Assembly (NCBI RefSeq): GCF_046774425.1 | Contig: NZ_CP177248.1 | Span: 434,001-498,000, forward strand | From: Malacoplasma muris | GTDB taxonomy: Bacteria; Bacillota_I; Bacilli_A; Mycoplasmatales; Mycoplasmoidaceae | Direction: 5' to 3' | DNA: 64,000 nt | Shown here: positions 32,392 to 44,859 of the stretch, piece after piece | Layout of the letters: each line of letters opens with the position of its first letter | How positions within the stretch are numbered: position 1 is the stretch's first letter | The notes under the pieces: model-generated | Databases searched by the model: none | The model's input: the letters and a program-made list of their open reading frames with translations, nothing else | Told to the model about the DNA's origin: nothing | Made by a program: the position numbers and the translations under genes

Positions 32392-33954
32392 ATGTCAATA
32401 ATTACTGTTAAAAATTTATCTCACTCTTTTGGAGAAAAAGAGATATTTAAAAATGCTGAATTTAAATTAACTAAAGGTGAACATATTGGTTTAATTGGTC
32501 AAAATGGTAGAGGAAAATCAACTTTTATGAAAATATTAGCAAATGAATTTTCTCCTGATGAAATTGATATTTATAGACACCCTAAAGTAAGAATTGGATA
32601 TATGGATCAACATACAAAATTAGAAGAAGGAAAAACTGTTTTTGAAACACTAAAAAGTGCTTTTAATTGAATGATTGAATTAGAACAAGAAATGATTGAT
32701 TTGTATGAACAAATGACAACAGCAGATGATAGTGAACAAGAAAAATTAATGACAAAAGCTGGCGATATTCAAAATACTCTTTCATATAATGGTTATTATG
32801 AAATTGAAGAAAAAATTAAACAAGTTTCAAGTGGATTAGGTGTTGATAGTTTTGGGTATGATACTGATGTTTCAAAGTTATCTGGAGGACAAAGAACAAA
32901 AATACTTTTATGTAAATTATTATTAGAAGCTCCAGATGTATTGTTACTTGATGAACCTACAAACTTTTTAGATGAAAAGCACATTGAATGATTAAGAAAT
33001 TATTTAATAAATTATGAAAATGCTTTTGTAATAATTTCTCATGATGTTCCTTTTATTAATAGTTTAATAAATGTTGTTTATCACTTTGAAAGTTATAAGA
33101 TGGTAAGGTATAAAGGAAATTATGATAACTTTATAAAAGTATATGAATTAGAACATCAAAAAACTATTAATGCATATAATAGACAACAAGATGTTATTCA
33201 AAAAATGGAAACTTTTATTGCTAAAAATAAAGCTAGAGCTTCAACTACAGGTAGAGCAAAATCAAGACAAAAAATGCTTGATAAAATTGAAAGAATTGAA
33301 TTACCTCCAACAAATAAACCAGCAAATTTTAATTTCACTGAATCAAAAGCACCATCTAAAATTGTTTTGAATGTAAATGATGTAATAACTGGTTATAACC
33401 AACCATTATCAAATAAAATAAATTTTCAGCAATTAAGAAATGAGAAAATAGTTATTATTGGTGCTAATGGTATTGGTAAAACAACATTACTTAAAACATT
33501 GATTAGTGAAATTAAACCATTAGATGGAACTATAGTTTTAGGAGATTATGTTAACTTTGGTTATTTTAAACAAGAAGATAAATATGATGATACTTATACT
33601 TGTTTTGAGTATGCTTGAAACAATTTTCCATTTGAATTAAGAACTCAACAATATATTCGTAAAGAACTTGCAAAAGTTGGTTTATCAAGAGAACATATTG
33701 AATCAAAAGTTAAAAATTTAAGTGGTGGAGAGCAAGCAAAATTGAGATTATCAATTTTAATTAATAATCCATCAAATGTCTTGGTTTTAGATGAACCAAC
33801 AAATCATTTAGATAAAGAATCTAAAAATAATTTAAAAAAAGCTTTAATAGATTATAATGGTACTTTAATATTTGTTTGTCATGAACCTGAATTTTATAAA
33901 GGTCTTGCAACAAAAGTGTTTGATGCATCAGAATGATCATTAATAAAAAAATAA
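32392..33954 (+). CDS. ABC-F family ATPase
   Basis: ATG 32392 follows TTTGGAGATATAATGCT. The 520-residue soluble protein has two ABC domains and no membrane part, as in ABC-F translation factors that act on the ribosome. Domain 1: LIGQNGRGKSTFMKIL (Walker A, about 34-49), LSGGQRTKILLCKLLL signature (about 162), VLLLDEPTNFLD. A linker of about 80 residues rich in Lys, Gln and Arg (about 240-320) fits the P-site tRNA interaction motif. Domain 2: IIGANGIGKTTLLKTL, LSGGEQAKLRLSIL, VLVLDEPTNHLD. The closest likely subfamily is YbiT/YkpA (by general resemblance only). Twenty bases upstream of purA, perhaps co-transcribed. Confidence 0.93.
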
Positions 33955-33973
33955 ATATGATATAGGAAGTTTT

Positions 33974-35251
33974 ATGAAAAAGAATATTTTAGGAATTATT
34001 GGTTCTCAATATGGAGATGAAGGAAAAGGAAAATTTATTGATTTGCTATCTGAAGATTATGATGTAATTGTAAGATATCAGGGTGGAGACAATGCTGGTC
34101 ATACAATAGTGATAGATGGGAAAAAACATAAATTAAGATTAATCCCTTCAGGTATTTTTGCCAACAATAAAGATATAGTTATAGGAAATGGTGTTGTTAT
34201 AAATTTAACTACATTATTTAGTGAAATAGATTATTTAATTGAAAATAATATCTCAACATCAAATTTATATATTTCAAATAAGGCACATATAATATTTGAT
34301 TTTCACATTGAATTAGATAAATTAAATGAAGAAAATAAGGGATCAAATAAAATAGGTACAACGTGTAGAGGAATTGGTCCATGTTATACAGATAAAGCTG
34401 CAAGAATTGGAATTAGAGTTGCTGATTTATTTGATTTGGATAGTTTAAAAGAAAAAGTGAATTTAATTTTATCTGAAAAAAATCAATTATTTGCAAAATA
34501 CAATAAACCAATTTTTGATGCTGAAAAAGTTGCAAATCAATATTATTTATTGGGTCAAAAAATTAAAGATAAAGTTATTGACTGTAGTGTATTTTTAAAT
34601 AATGCTATAAACAATGGTAAAAAGATTTTACTTGAAGGTGCTCAAGGTGTATTGCTAGATATAGATCATGGTACTTATCCATTTGTGACTTCATCAAATG
34701 TTACTAGTGCAATAGCTGGTGGATCAGGAATTGGAATAACTAAAATAAATAATTTATTAGGCATAGTAAAAGCATACACATCAAGAGTTGGATCTGGTCC
34801 TTTTGTAAGTGAAATTCATAATGAATTAAGTACTTATATTAGAGAACGTGGTAATGAATATGGCACTGTTACAAAAAGACCTAGAAGAATTGGATGAATT
34901 GATATTGTTGCTTTAAAATATGCTATTAATGTTTCTGGAATTAATGAACTTGCTATTACATTAATTGATGTATTAAGTGGAATAGATAAAATTAAGTTAT
35001 GTGTTGGCTATATGTATGAAGGAAAGGAAATAAACTATATCCCTCCAAGTAATAATGAATATAGCAAATGTGATCCAATTTATATAACAATTGATGGTTG
35101 AAAAGAAGATATTTCAGATTGTAAAGATGTACATTCTTTACCTGAAAATTGTAAAAAATATTTGTTATTAATTCAAAAATTATTAGCAACAAAAATTTCA
35201 TATATTTCAGTTGGACCAGATAGAAATCAAACAATTAAAGTTGGTAAATAA
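33974..35251 (+). CDS. purA: adenylosuccinate synthetase
   Basis: Joins IMP and aspartate using GTP, the first step from IMP to AMP. The 425-residue protein is complete: GIIGSQYGDEGKGKFIDLLS (phosphate loop with catalytic Asp), GGDNAGHTIV (catalytic His), GPCYTDKAARIGIRVADLF, FVTSSNVTSAIAGGSGIG, TSRVGSGPFVSE and TKRPRRIGWID. ATG 33974 follows TATAGGAAGTTTT. It is followed by purB two bases after the stop, so the two AMP-forming steps are encoded together. It is the genuine counterpart of the PurA-like gene at 7356. Confidence 0.98.
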
Positions 35252-35253
35252 TA

Positions 35254-36561
35254 ATGATTCAAAGATATGAGATAAAAGAGATTTCAGAAATATTTAGCAA
35301 TAAATCTAAATTAGAAAATTGATTAAAAATAGAACTTTTAGTTTTAGAATATTATTCTAAAATTAATAAAATATCAGAATCAGATTTTTTATTTTTAAAA
35401 AATAATTTAAAAATAAATGAAGATAAAATTAATGAATTGGAGCAAATTACAAAGCATGATGTTATAGCTTTTATTGAATCTTTAAATCTATGTGTTGATA
35501 GTGATATAAAAAAATGAATTCATTTTGGTTTAACATCAACAGATGTTGTAGATACTGCTAATGCTTTAGCTTTTAAAGAGGCAAATAAAATAATTCTTAA
35601 CTCAATTAATAGTTTGTTAAAGACAATTAAAAAATTGGCTTATAAATATAAAATGACTTATCAAATGGGAAGAACTCATGGAATACATGCAGAAGTAACA
35701 ACTTTTGGTTTAAAAATGGCATTATGATATGATGAATTAAATAGACATAAAAAAAGATTTATAAATGCTGCAAATGAAATTCAAGTTGGAAAAATTAGTG
35801 GTGCTGTTGGTACATTTGCAAATACAGGAATTAAACTTCAAGAATATGTTTGTAAAAAATTAAAAATTAATTCTGCAAATATTTCTACACAAATTATTCA
35901 AAGAGATATTCATGCAAATTATTTTAGTGTTTTAAATATAATAGGATTATCTATCAATAAATTTGCAACAGAATTAAGACATTATTCAAGAACAGAAATT
36001 AATGAAGTGAATGAGTTTTTTTATAAAAATCAAAAAGGTTCTTCTGCAATGCCACATAAGAAAAACCCTATTACTCTTGAAAATATTTGTGGTTTATCAA
36101 GATTATTATCAGGATATAGCTTAACCATTAATGAAAATGTTAACTTATGAAATGAAAGAGATATTTCTCATTCATCAAATGAAAGAGTAATTTTTTTAGA
36201 TGCTATTACAATTATTGTTAATATTTTAAATAAATTTGAAAATGTTTTATCAAATATAATTGTTAATAAAAATAATATGTTGAAGAATATTAATTTAACT
36301 TACAGAACATGTTTTAGTCAAACATTATTATTAAAACTTATTGAAAAAAATAATTTTGATTCACGTCAAAAAATTTATGAGCTAGTACAAAAAATAGCTT
36401 TTGATTCTTATAACAATAAAATAGATTTTGAAAAAATGTTATTAAATTCTGAAATTAGAAATTATTTAGATGAATTTGAAATCAAGAATATTTTTAGTAA
36501 AGAATATCATACAAAATATATTAATGAAATTTATAAAAGAGTGTTTGAAAATGGAAAATAA
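35254..36561 (+). CDS. purB: adenylosuccinate lyase
   Basis: Splits adenylosuccinate to AMP and fumarate. The 435-residue protein has the fumarase/aspartase fold: WIHFGLTSTDVVDTANALAF, YQMGRTHGIHAEVTTFGLKM (catalytic His), and the signature loop GSSAMPHKKNPITLENI (about residue 265). ATG 35254 is two bases after purA, without a separate strong ribosome site, so translation is probably coupled. The last 11 bases overlap hpt. In-frame TGA codons encode Trp. Confidence 0.98.
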
Positions 36562-37099
36562 TTTTGAAAAAATTTTAGTTACTAATGATCAAATAAATAA
36601 ACGAATAATTGAATTAGCACATGATATAAATGAATATTATAAAAATACTAACAATATTTTAATGGTGCCTATTTTAGATGGATCAATAGTTTTTGCTGGT
36701 CAATTAATACCTCATCTTAATATCGATATGACTTTAAAATCAACTAGAGTTTCTTTATATAATAACAATACTTCAATTGATAGAAGTAAGATTAATGATG
36801 TAAAAATTGATTTTGATTTAAATTTGATTAGAAATAAAGATATATTAATAATTGAAGATTTAATTGATACAGGTAATACATTAAATATATTAAAAAATTT
36901 TTTTATTAAAAATGGAGCAAAATCAGTAAAAATATGTATTTTATTTAAAAAAGAAATTAATCCAAGAGATGTTGAAGTTGATATTGACTGATTTGGTTTT
37001 TTAGTGCCAAATCAATGAATTGCTGGTTTTGGAGTTGATAGCAAAGCAAAATATAGAAATTTTAAACACTTAGGTATAGTTAAAAAGGAATTTCAATAG
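36551..37099 (+). CDS. hpt: hypoxanthine phosphoribosyltransferase
   Basis: Purine salvage: hypoxanthine (or guanine) plus PRPP gives IMP (or GMP), feeding the adjacent purA and purB. The 182-residue protein has LMVPILDGSIVFAGQLIPHL near the start, the PRPP-binding motif DILIIEDLIDTGNTL (about 96-110) and the C-terminal WIAGFGVDSKAKYRN. ATG 36551 lies inside purB; the in-frame ATG at 36470 would lengthen the overlap and give a non-family N-terminus, so it is rejected. Confidence 0.95.
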
Positions 37100-37208
37100 T
37101 ATAATGAAAATTAATTAATTGTTTATTAATTTTCTTTAACATCAATAGAATAGAAAAAATATAGTTGTTAAAGTAATAATTATAAATTTATAAAGGGGTT
37201 TATAAATT

Positions 37209-39140
37209 ATGAAGGGTATTAACAAAAATAGATTTTCTATCTATTTTTCTTTTAATATGTTTTTTGCAATTTCATTTGTAACTTCAATTGCTGTTCCAAA
37301 TTTTAATTGCAATTCAATAACAAATACAAATGCAAAGTCATCATCTGTTGATAATAACACTAATACAAATGCTACTCAAGAAACTAGTGTATGACAAAAA
37401 ACAATAGAAGAATCATCTGGAAACACAAATGTAAAAGTATTTTTTACACGTAATGCTACAATTGCTTTTCAACAAGCATTAATTGCAACAAATTATATGT
37501 TACAAAGCAAAGATCAAAGAACTGGTTCTGATGAAATTGTATGATTTGTAGATTATGACTTATATGATTCTAAAAAGTATAATTTTGATTATTATAATTT
37601 AACATATGGACCTAATTTAAATGGTTCTAGTAATTTTAATTTTAGTTTATGATCAAGATTAGGTAAAACACCATCAAATGAAAGCAATAATACAAGTGAT
37701 AATTATCGAGTTATGCCTAGTGATTATCAAATAGGAAATTTTTTAAATTACTATATTGATAAATATGGTCAAGATGTTAAATTTGATGTATGGATTCCAG
37801 ATATTTCATTAAAAGATGTGTGGAACTCTAGTATATCACAAAATTCTCCAACTAGCTTCTATAGATTTTTTAAACATGTTAATAAATTTAATATAATTTC
37901 TGATGGGAATTGACAAACTTTAAATTTAGCAACAAATATGGTTGATAGATTAAACAAAAAAAATTATGTTCAATTATCTGAAACTGATTTAGATCAAATG
38001 GTATCATCATTTCAAAATGATGCTAATGATCAAATGTATAGTACTTTTAAACAATATGATTTATATGATTATTTACACTATAGTAAAATGTTTACAATTT
38101 TTCATACAAAAAGTTATACAAGTTCTCCATATTATAAATATCCAAAAGATAAAATATTTTACACTGCACATTCAATAGACTATGATTATGTTTCAATGTC
38201 TAATAAATTTTTTGCAAATGATAATATAAAAAAAGAAAAATATGTATATGATTTTGAATCATTTTTTAATATTCAAAATAATACTTCTATTAGTGATTTT
38301 GTTTGAAAAAATATTGAAAACTATGACCCTAAAAAGAAAAATATTGTCTGAATGGGAGATTCTTTAATTAGACCAGATTCTAATGGAAATGAAATTTATA
38401 GATATCCAGAAAAACAAGAAGAAATAAATAGTATTGTTGAAGCTTATATTCAAAAGTTTCCAGTTAGTGAATACAACTATTTTGTAAAACATCATCCATC
38501 ATTTAGTCATGAGTATCAAGAAAATTTAAATCAATATTTATTTAAGGATTTAATTGATCCAATTTGTATGAACCCTTTTCCTTGAGAATTGTTTTTATCT
38601 TGAGATCATAAAATGCAAACCTTAAATAATCCAACAAATGTTTATTCTCCTTTCTTTAGTGAAACATCAAATAATGACAAAACACCATTTACTAAATTAG
38701 TTGGTATTCAATATACAACTACAACTATTCAAACAACAGCTTTTTATTTATCAACAACTTATGGAATGAATCTTGAAAAGATAAATAAAACTGTTGGATT
38801 AAATGATTGACCTATTCCAATGACATTTGATATTGTAGAAAGAACTACAGGATATTTTGTGAATCCATTTGACCAATATCAGATAAATTATAAAAAAATT
38901 GAAAAAATTTATGCTCCATTTTATGAGTTACAAATTTTCCCAGATTATAGAAATAAAGTGCTTTCATCTTATGATTATATTAATGAATTTGGTAGCCATA
39001 GCTTTATACTTAAAGTGGCTTATACACCACAATATTTTGCTACTATTGCTTTAATTTCTATTTTTGCATTATCTTTATTTATTACAGTTTCTGTATGTTT
39101 AGTTAAAAAACACAACAGAAATAAAGCAACAAATAAATAA
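37209..39140 (+). CDS. membrane-anchored surface protein, paralogue of 23141-25054 (possible GT80-like)
   Basis: ATG 37209 follows TAAAGGGGTTTATAAATT. The 643-residue protein shares the signal, body and C-terminal membrane helix with the gene at 23141. Conserved blocks are the same: NVKVFFTRNAT, SDGNWQTLNLA (about 229-239), MFTIFHTKSYT, NIVWMGDSLI, YNYFVKHHPSF (about 420-430), PWELFLSWDHKMQ and YTTTTIQTTAFYLS. Where the other gene has its G run, this one has SRLGKTPSNESNNTS. The strict conservation of the DG and HHPS blocks suggests a functional site, compatible with a GT80 sialyltransferase fold (inference). It has its own terminator. TGA codons encode Trp. Confidence 0.75.
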
Positions 39141-39171
39141 AATATATTTCATTAAATTTTAATAAATATTT

Positions 39172-39202
39172 AAATTCACAACTATAAGGTTGTGAATTTT
39201 TT
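39172..39202 (+). terminator. terminator
   Basis: AAATTCACAAC pairs perfectly with GTTGTGAATTT around TATAAG; T run to 39202. Confidence 0.9.
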
Positions 39203-39293
39203 ATTTAATGTTAACAATATGTGTAAATAAAATAATGATTTAGAAATTTGTAATCTTATCATAAAAATTGGTGATAGTGCTTTTATAAAAAAA

Positions 39294-40640
39294 CTAATTG
39301 CTTTTTAAAAGATTTAATGCTAAATCTATTAATATATTTGTTTTATCAACTAAAAATATTGGTATGTTTAAAACATCTCCATCAAGACATATATTTTGCA
39401 TAGAAAATCTTATTCTAAGAATAGTTGTAGTTTTATATTTTTCTTTATAAACATTTAAACTTTTACTTTTAATATTTTCATTGGATTTCACTTCAATAGG
39501 AATAATGTTATTTTTATATTCTATTAAAAAATCAACTTCATGAGATGGATTTAGAATTGATCAATAATATGGTTTTTGATCAAATAAATTAATTAATGAT
39601 TGTAGTATGAAATTATCTGTAATACTGCCTTTAAAGTAAGCTATTTTTTCATTATTTTCTTTACTTAATGTATCTATAGATACATTAAACATATTATTTA
39701 ATAATCCAATATCACACATATATAATTTGAAAGAATTATTATCTTGATAATTTTTGATAGGCAATCCTGCTGCGTTATTTTTATATATTTTATATATTAA
39801 ATGAATATCTGTTAATCATTGTATTGAATCAATATATTCTCTAGCTCTAGCATTTTCTTTCATTACTTTAAAAGAGAATTTTTTATTTTTTTTTGATAGT
39901 TGTGTAGGTAGCGATTCAAAAACAGTGTTTATTCTATTTATATCTTTACCATCCAAATATTTAATAAAATCACGTTTATAAAATAATATTAATGTAGATA
40001 AAACTTTTTGTACTTTTTCTAAATCTTTTGTTTCTAAATAAGTTTTTATAGATTCAGGCATTCCACCTGTAATATAATATATTTCTAAATAAGATTTCAA
40101 TTTATTGAAAGATAACTCTGGTATTTTTTCTATGGAATTTATAGTGTTTAAGTAATTTAATAATTTTTCCTCATTATTAGCTAATAAAAATTCACTAAAA
40201 GTCATAGGATATAAATGCAATAATTCTATTTTGCCAACTGGAAATGAACTACCTTTATTTGATGCAATTCTTAATAATGAACCTGATGCTATAAGTCTAT
40301 ATTTAATATTATGTTCACAAAAGTATTTTAATGATGTTAAAGCTCTTGAACATTCTTGAATTTCATCAAGGATTATAATTGTTTTATTTGGATCAATTTC
40401 TTTATTGTAATGTATTGAAAGTTGTTCTATTATTTTATCTATTTTTAAATCATCATTAAATATTGATTTGACCAATGAATCGCTTTCAAAATTTATGTAT
40501 ATGTAATCATCAAAATGTTTTTTAGAAAACTCTAATATTAACCAAGTTTTACCAACTTGTCTAGCACCTTCTAATATAAGTGGCTTAAAATTGTTGTTAT
40601 TTTTTCATTCTATTAGTTTATTAATCAGTACTCTTTGCAT
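39294..40640 (-). CDS. AAA_14/DUF4143 ATP-binding protein
   Basis: On the minus strand, ATG 40638-40640 opens a 448-residue frame. N-terminal ATPase: PLILEGARQVGKTWLILEF (Walker A, about 19-37), IIILDEIQE (Walker B, about 92-100), YRLIASGSLLRIA (sensor). The C-terminal DUF4143 part has VDFLIEYKNNIIPIEVKSNE (about 375-395), a PD-(D/E)xK-like nuclease core with Asp, Glu and Lys. Such ATPases are common in bacteria; their role is unsettled, though many sit in accessory islands. It is divergent from the HNH gene, with two dyad operators covering its promoter. Confidence 0.9.
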
Positions 40641-40688
40641 ATATCAAAACCTATTTTATGCTTTTATTAATTATTATTCTATATAAAA

Positions 40689-40707
40689 ATGTGTAAAAAC
40701 AACACAT
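40689..40707. promoter_or_regulatory. dyad operator site 1
   Basis: ATGTGT, 7 bases, ACACAT (19 bp), immediately next to a minus-strand -10 TATAAT (40709-40714 on the plus strand, read in reverse). Confidence 0.6.
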
Positions 40708-40721
40708 AATTATATATAACA

Positions 40722-40740
40722 ATGTGTAAAACTAACACAT
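40722..40740. promoter_or_regulatory. dyad operator site 2
   Basis: ATGTGT, 7 bases, ACACAT (19 bp), centred 33 bases from site 1, about three helical turns. Together the sites flank the -10 box of the ATPase gene. They may bind a repressor dimer pair. Confidence 0.6.
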
Positions 40741-40845
40741 TATTATATATCAAGTGATGTGAAATAATTAAGTTCAATAAATATTTTGATAATAATTTTT
40801 ATAATCTGCGATAATAATTCAGAAGAATTTTAAAGGTATTTCTCT

Positions 40846-42054
40846 ATGAATTGAGTTACTAATTTTGATGACTGTATTAAAGATGTTTTTATAAAAGAAA
40901 ACATATATGATTCTAATAATGAAAAAATTAACAAAGTGTTTAAAGATTTAAAAAATTTGAAAAAAAGTGGAGATAAATATAAATTTATTGAAAATGCTAA
41001 AAGAGATGATAGTAAAAATTCAATAAAAGATATATACAAAATAATTTATGATTATGCATCCAAAAACAAAGATTTATTACTTGATAATTCTACAAAAGTT
41101 GATAATTTAGTTCCAGGAGCTTACTACACAAAAAAAGAAATTTCAGCTGTTTCAAATTTCTGAAACCAACAAACTGGAATTTTGTTTGATAAAGAATTAA
41201 ATAATGTATTTATTACTGTTAATACAAAAGACAATTATGAATATATGGTTAATAGTATTAAAGAGGAAGTTAAAAATATTATTGATAAGAATTTTAATAT
41301 TAAATATTATGCCCAATCTAATGGGCATAGTAGTTCATCAATATATAATTCAACAGCAAATAATGAATTGAGAAATAAAATTGGTGATATGTCAAAAGAT
41401 GGTAATAGTGGTTTTATATTTGCATTTGAGGCAATAGATGTAAATAAATATAAATATCTTGGCAAATATATTACAAAAAAAGAAGTAATTGAAAAAGGTG
41501 AAAAAACTAAATTGCCAATATTATATTTTGAATTGGTGAGATATGAAAAATTAACTGACATTGAGAAAAATGATATTTTAAAATATAGCGAGTTTAATAA
41601 TATTAAAAATTTTGAATCAATTATTAATGATGAAATACCAGATGATGAGATAGAAACAAAAAAAGCTTTAGTTAAAGTTAGATGACAGCAAGGTAAATGG
41701 AGAAAAGAATTGATGAATAAATATAAAGATGGTTGTGTACTTACAAGAATAAAAAATAATGATTTATTAATAGCAAGTCATATAAAGCCTTATAGTAAGT
41801 GTAACAGAGATGAAGCATCTGATGTAGAAAATGGATTATTATTAAGTGCTTTAGCTGATAAATTATTTGATAAAGGATTAATGTCATTTGATGAAGAAGG
41901 AAAAATAATTTTTTCTAAAGAATTAAAAGATAGTGGTGATTTATTTAAAATACAAAAACATATAGATAAAAATTTTGTTTTAATAATGACTGAAAAAATG
42001 CGTTCATATATGAGATACCATTATAAAAAACAATTTATAGATAATAAAAAGTAG
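40846..42054 (+). CDS. HNH restriction endonuclease
   Basis: ATG 40846 follows TTTTAAAGGTATTTCTCT, with TATAAT at 40800-40805. The 402-residue protein has an N-terminal region of unknown fold (about 1-270) and a C-terminal HNH_2-type nuclease domain (about 282-345): WRKELMNKYKDGCVLTRIK, LLIASHIKPYSKC (metal-binding His), DVENGLLLSALADKLFDKG. This layout is typical of type II HNH restriction enzymes paired with a C5 methyltransferase, as found just downstream. Target site unknown. Trp is encoded by three TGA and one TGG. It ends in a strong terminator. Confidence 0.85.
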
Positions 42055-42081
42055 ATAAAACTGTTGTTTTATCTACTTTTT
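42046..42081 (+). terminator. terminator after HNH gene
   Basis: A 16-bp perfect stem: AAAAAGTAGATAAAAC with GTTTTATCTACTTTTT, loop TGTT. The same stem with the complementary loop AACA recurs at 42247-42279. Confidence 0.9.
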
Positions 42082-42236
42082 CTATTTGATTTAACTTCTT
42101 TTTACTACCAACCATATCCATTTTATATTATCAAAAAATTGTATTTTTTATGTTTTTTCTTAAAAATATGTTTTATTACTATAAAAATGATAAAAATTTT
42201 ATAAAACTATAAAATTAATTAACAAAATAACCTCAA

Positions 42237-43568
42237 TTGATTGGGGAAGTAGATAAAACAACAGTTTTATCTACTTTTTCTGACAACAAAATTAACATAA
42301 TTGACTTATTTGCAGGAATAGGCGGTTTTCATTATGCCTTTAAAAATACTATAAAAGATACTAATATAGAGTATAACTGTTCATTAGTTTCTGAAATAGA
42401 TACAAGTGCTATACATGTTTATAGAAATAATTTTAATTATGAGAATGACATAATTGATGTAAATAAAATTAATGATCATTTATCAAAAGATGAAAATGTA
42501 AAAGAAAATGTAGATATTGTTTTTTGTGGTTTTCCATGCCAATCATTTTCAAATGCTGGAATGAGAAAAGGGTTCCAAGATGAAAATAGAGGTAAATTAA
42601 TATTTAAAGTTATAGGTTTTGTTAAACAATATAAACCTAAAATTATTCTATTAGAAAATGTAAAACATATTGTTAAACATGATAATGGAAGAACATTCAA
42701 AATTATAATTGATGAATTTAAAAAACTAGAATATATAACAACAAAGGATGTATTAAAAGATCCCTTGATATTAAATCCTATAAATTTTAATTTGTACCAA
42801 TCAAGAGAACGTGTTTTTATTCCTTTTGTTAAAAAAGATATAGCAAAAAATGTGAATGATTTAGGTGAACCAAAGCAAATTAATAATACTTTTGAAAAAA
42901 TTAAGTGGGATAAAAAAATTATTTTTGATGATAAAGTTGATAATAAATATTATCTAAAATCTAAAAAAAATTGTAGCGAAACATATAGAGCATTAAAAGC
43001 ATGAGAGGAGTTTGTTAAATACTTTATTTCAAAAAAGAAAAAAATACCTGTAATTTGATTAGATGAAATGATTAATAAAAAATATAAATCTAAATCAATA
43101 GCAATTAATAGTGACTGATATAAAAATTATATGAATGCTATGAACAAATTTTATAAAGAAAACAAAACATTTATTGATAAATGAGCTAAGAAACATAAAG
43201 TTTTGGATTTCAAATTAAGAAGAAATAAAAAATTGGAATGACAAGCTGGAATGGATACAAAATTTGAAGAAACATATTTGCAATTAAGACAATCAGGATT
43301 TAGATTTAGAAAACCGATTTGTTTTCCAACGCTTGTAGCTACTGTTCAAGTTCCTATAATACATGATAAAAAAGGGTGAAGATATTTAACACCTAAAGAA
43401 AATGCAAAATTGCAAAGTTTTCCAGAAGAGCACATTATTGATAAAAATGATCATCAAGCATATAAGCAATATGGTAATTCTATAAATGTTAATGTTGCAA
43501 GGTTGGTTATAGAAACATTTTTATTGAAATATATAAAGGAGATTTATGAAAGAAAAAGAAATGCTTAA
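42237..43568 (+). CDS. DNA (cytosine-5) methyltransferase
   Basis: A 443-residue C5 DNA methyltransferase. Motifs in order: IIDLFAGIGGFHYAF (I, AdoMet binding, about 21-35), VFCGFPCQSFSNAG (IV, catalytic Cys, about 98-111), ILLENV (VI, about 140), NLYQSRERVFIPF (VIII, about 185), KPICFPTLVATV (IX) and AYKQYGNSINVNVARL (X, about 408-423). It would protect host DNA from the HNH or downstream nucleases. The start is a problem: only TTG 42237 is available after the stop at 42228, no ribosome site is seen, and a second copy of the HNH terminator hairpin lies within codons 4-15. Trp is one TGG and six TGA. It overlaps the next gene by 23 bases. Confidence 0.92.
42247..42279 (+). promoter_or_regulatory. 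terminator-like hairpin at the 5' end of the methyltransferase frame
   Basis: AAGTAGATAAAAC pairs with GTTTTATCTACTT around AACA, followed by T. The core (42249-42274) is the exact reverse complement of 42051-42076. It could attenuate transcription or translation of the methyltransferase operon. Confidence 0.6.
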
Positions 43569-44859
43569 ACATTTAGAATATATCAATAATGAATTAGTAT
43601 TGAAAAGTCAAATGCAATTAGACAATTTTAGGTTATTAAATACTATACCAAATATTTATGGTAAGTATTTTGATCATGACAATAATTTATTTCAAATAAC
43701 ATTAAATAATGGCAAAAAAATATTAATGAGTTATTACCAAGTTAAAGCATCTGGAGTTGTAACTAATTTAAGCAAAAGAATACAAATACCTCCAAATAAG
43801 AGTTATCCTGAAGAAACTTTTGTTTTTGCTGTTTATCCTGCAGGAAATAAAAATTGCTACATATTATTTTCTTCAAATAAAGCAGTGTCTAACAAAAATA
43901 ATACAAGTAAATCAGTTTGACTTCGTTTTTATAATATATATTATTGTTTAAATTGTAATAAAGATATTTATGATATAGCATTGGATAAAACAAATAATGA
44001 AAAATATAAGGTGTTTTTTTCAACAGATATTAATAATTTATTTAATCTTAAAGAATCAAAATTTTGAAAACTAGATAATAGTCACATTAAGTGTATAGAA
44101 AAAATATTTGAATCATCTAAAAGATTAATTGAATTGAGAGAAGAGAAGATTATTGAATTAAATCAAAATACGAATATTGGTATTACAAAAACAAATTCTT
44201 TTTCAAATAATGTTATTGAAAATATTGAGATAGAGAATAAAAAAGAATGTATAAATGATTTAGAAAATAATTCTATTTTAAAAGAGGAAATAGAAAGTAG
44301 AACAGAAGAACAGGAATTTAATAAAAATTATTCTATGACTAATACAGAATTAGAGGAATTACTTGGTATGGATACATCTTTATATATAAGAGATTCTGAA
44401 AATGAAAAAATAATTGATTCTTATAATCGAACTAGATTAAATGCAAATAAAGAAATAGGTATATTAGCAGAGAAAAAATTCTATGAATTAATTAATACTG
44501 ATATTAATTTTATAAAAGAAAATTTAAATATAAGAAGCATTGAATCTATTGAATGAATAAATCAAATAAAAGAGGAATTTAGACCATTTGATTTTGTAAT
44601 CAATAAGAATATTTATATTGATGTAAAAGGAACTTGTGGAGAAAGACCTTATTTTGAAATAAGTAATAATGAGTATGATTTCAGAAAAGAAACAATAGAT
44701 AAAGGTAATAGATATTTTATAGTCTCTTTATTTAAATTATCACTTAATGAATCTAAAGAACCAATAGATAAAAAATATATTCAATTTTTTGATGAAAAAA
44801 AATTAGAGGAAATAGATTTTGAACAAAAAACAAAATACATATATAACGGAGATCAATAA
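43546..44859 (+). CDS. DUF3883-type nuclease component of MORC-like defence operon
   Basis: ATG 43546 follows ATAAAGGAGATTT inside the methyltransferase 3' end. The 437-residue protein has an N-terminal region (about 1-190) of unknown fold, a variable charged linker (about 195-300) and a C-terminal domain with GILAEKKFYELIN (Glu, about 308), RPFDFVINKNIYIDVKGTCG (Asp and the D-x-K pair, about 346-366) and NRYFIVSLF. This is the DUF3883 version of the PD-(D/E)xK restriction fold. Within this operon it is the probable DNA-cutting subunit. The stop overlaps the next ATG by one base. Confidence 0.8.

Noticed and set aside
36470..36550. ATG 36470 as start of hpt
   Set aside because: It adds 27 residues unlike any hpt N-terminus and lengthens the overlap with purB.
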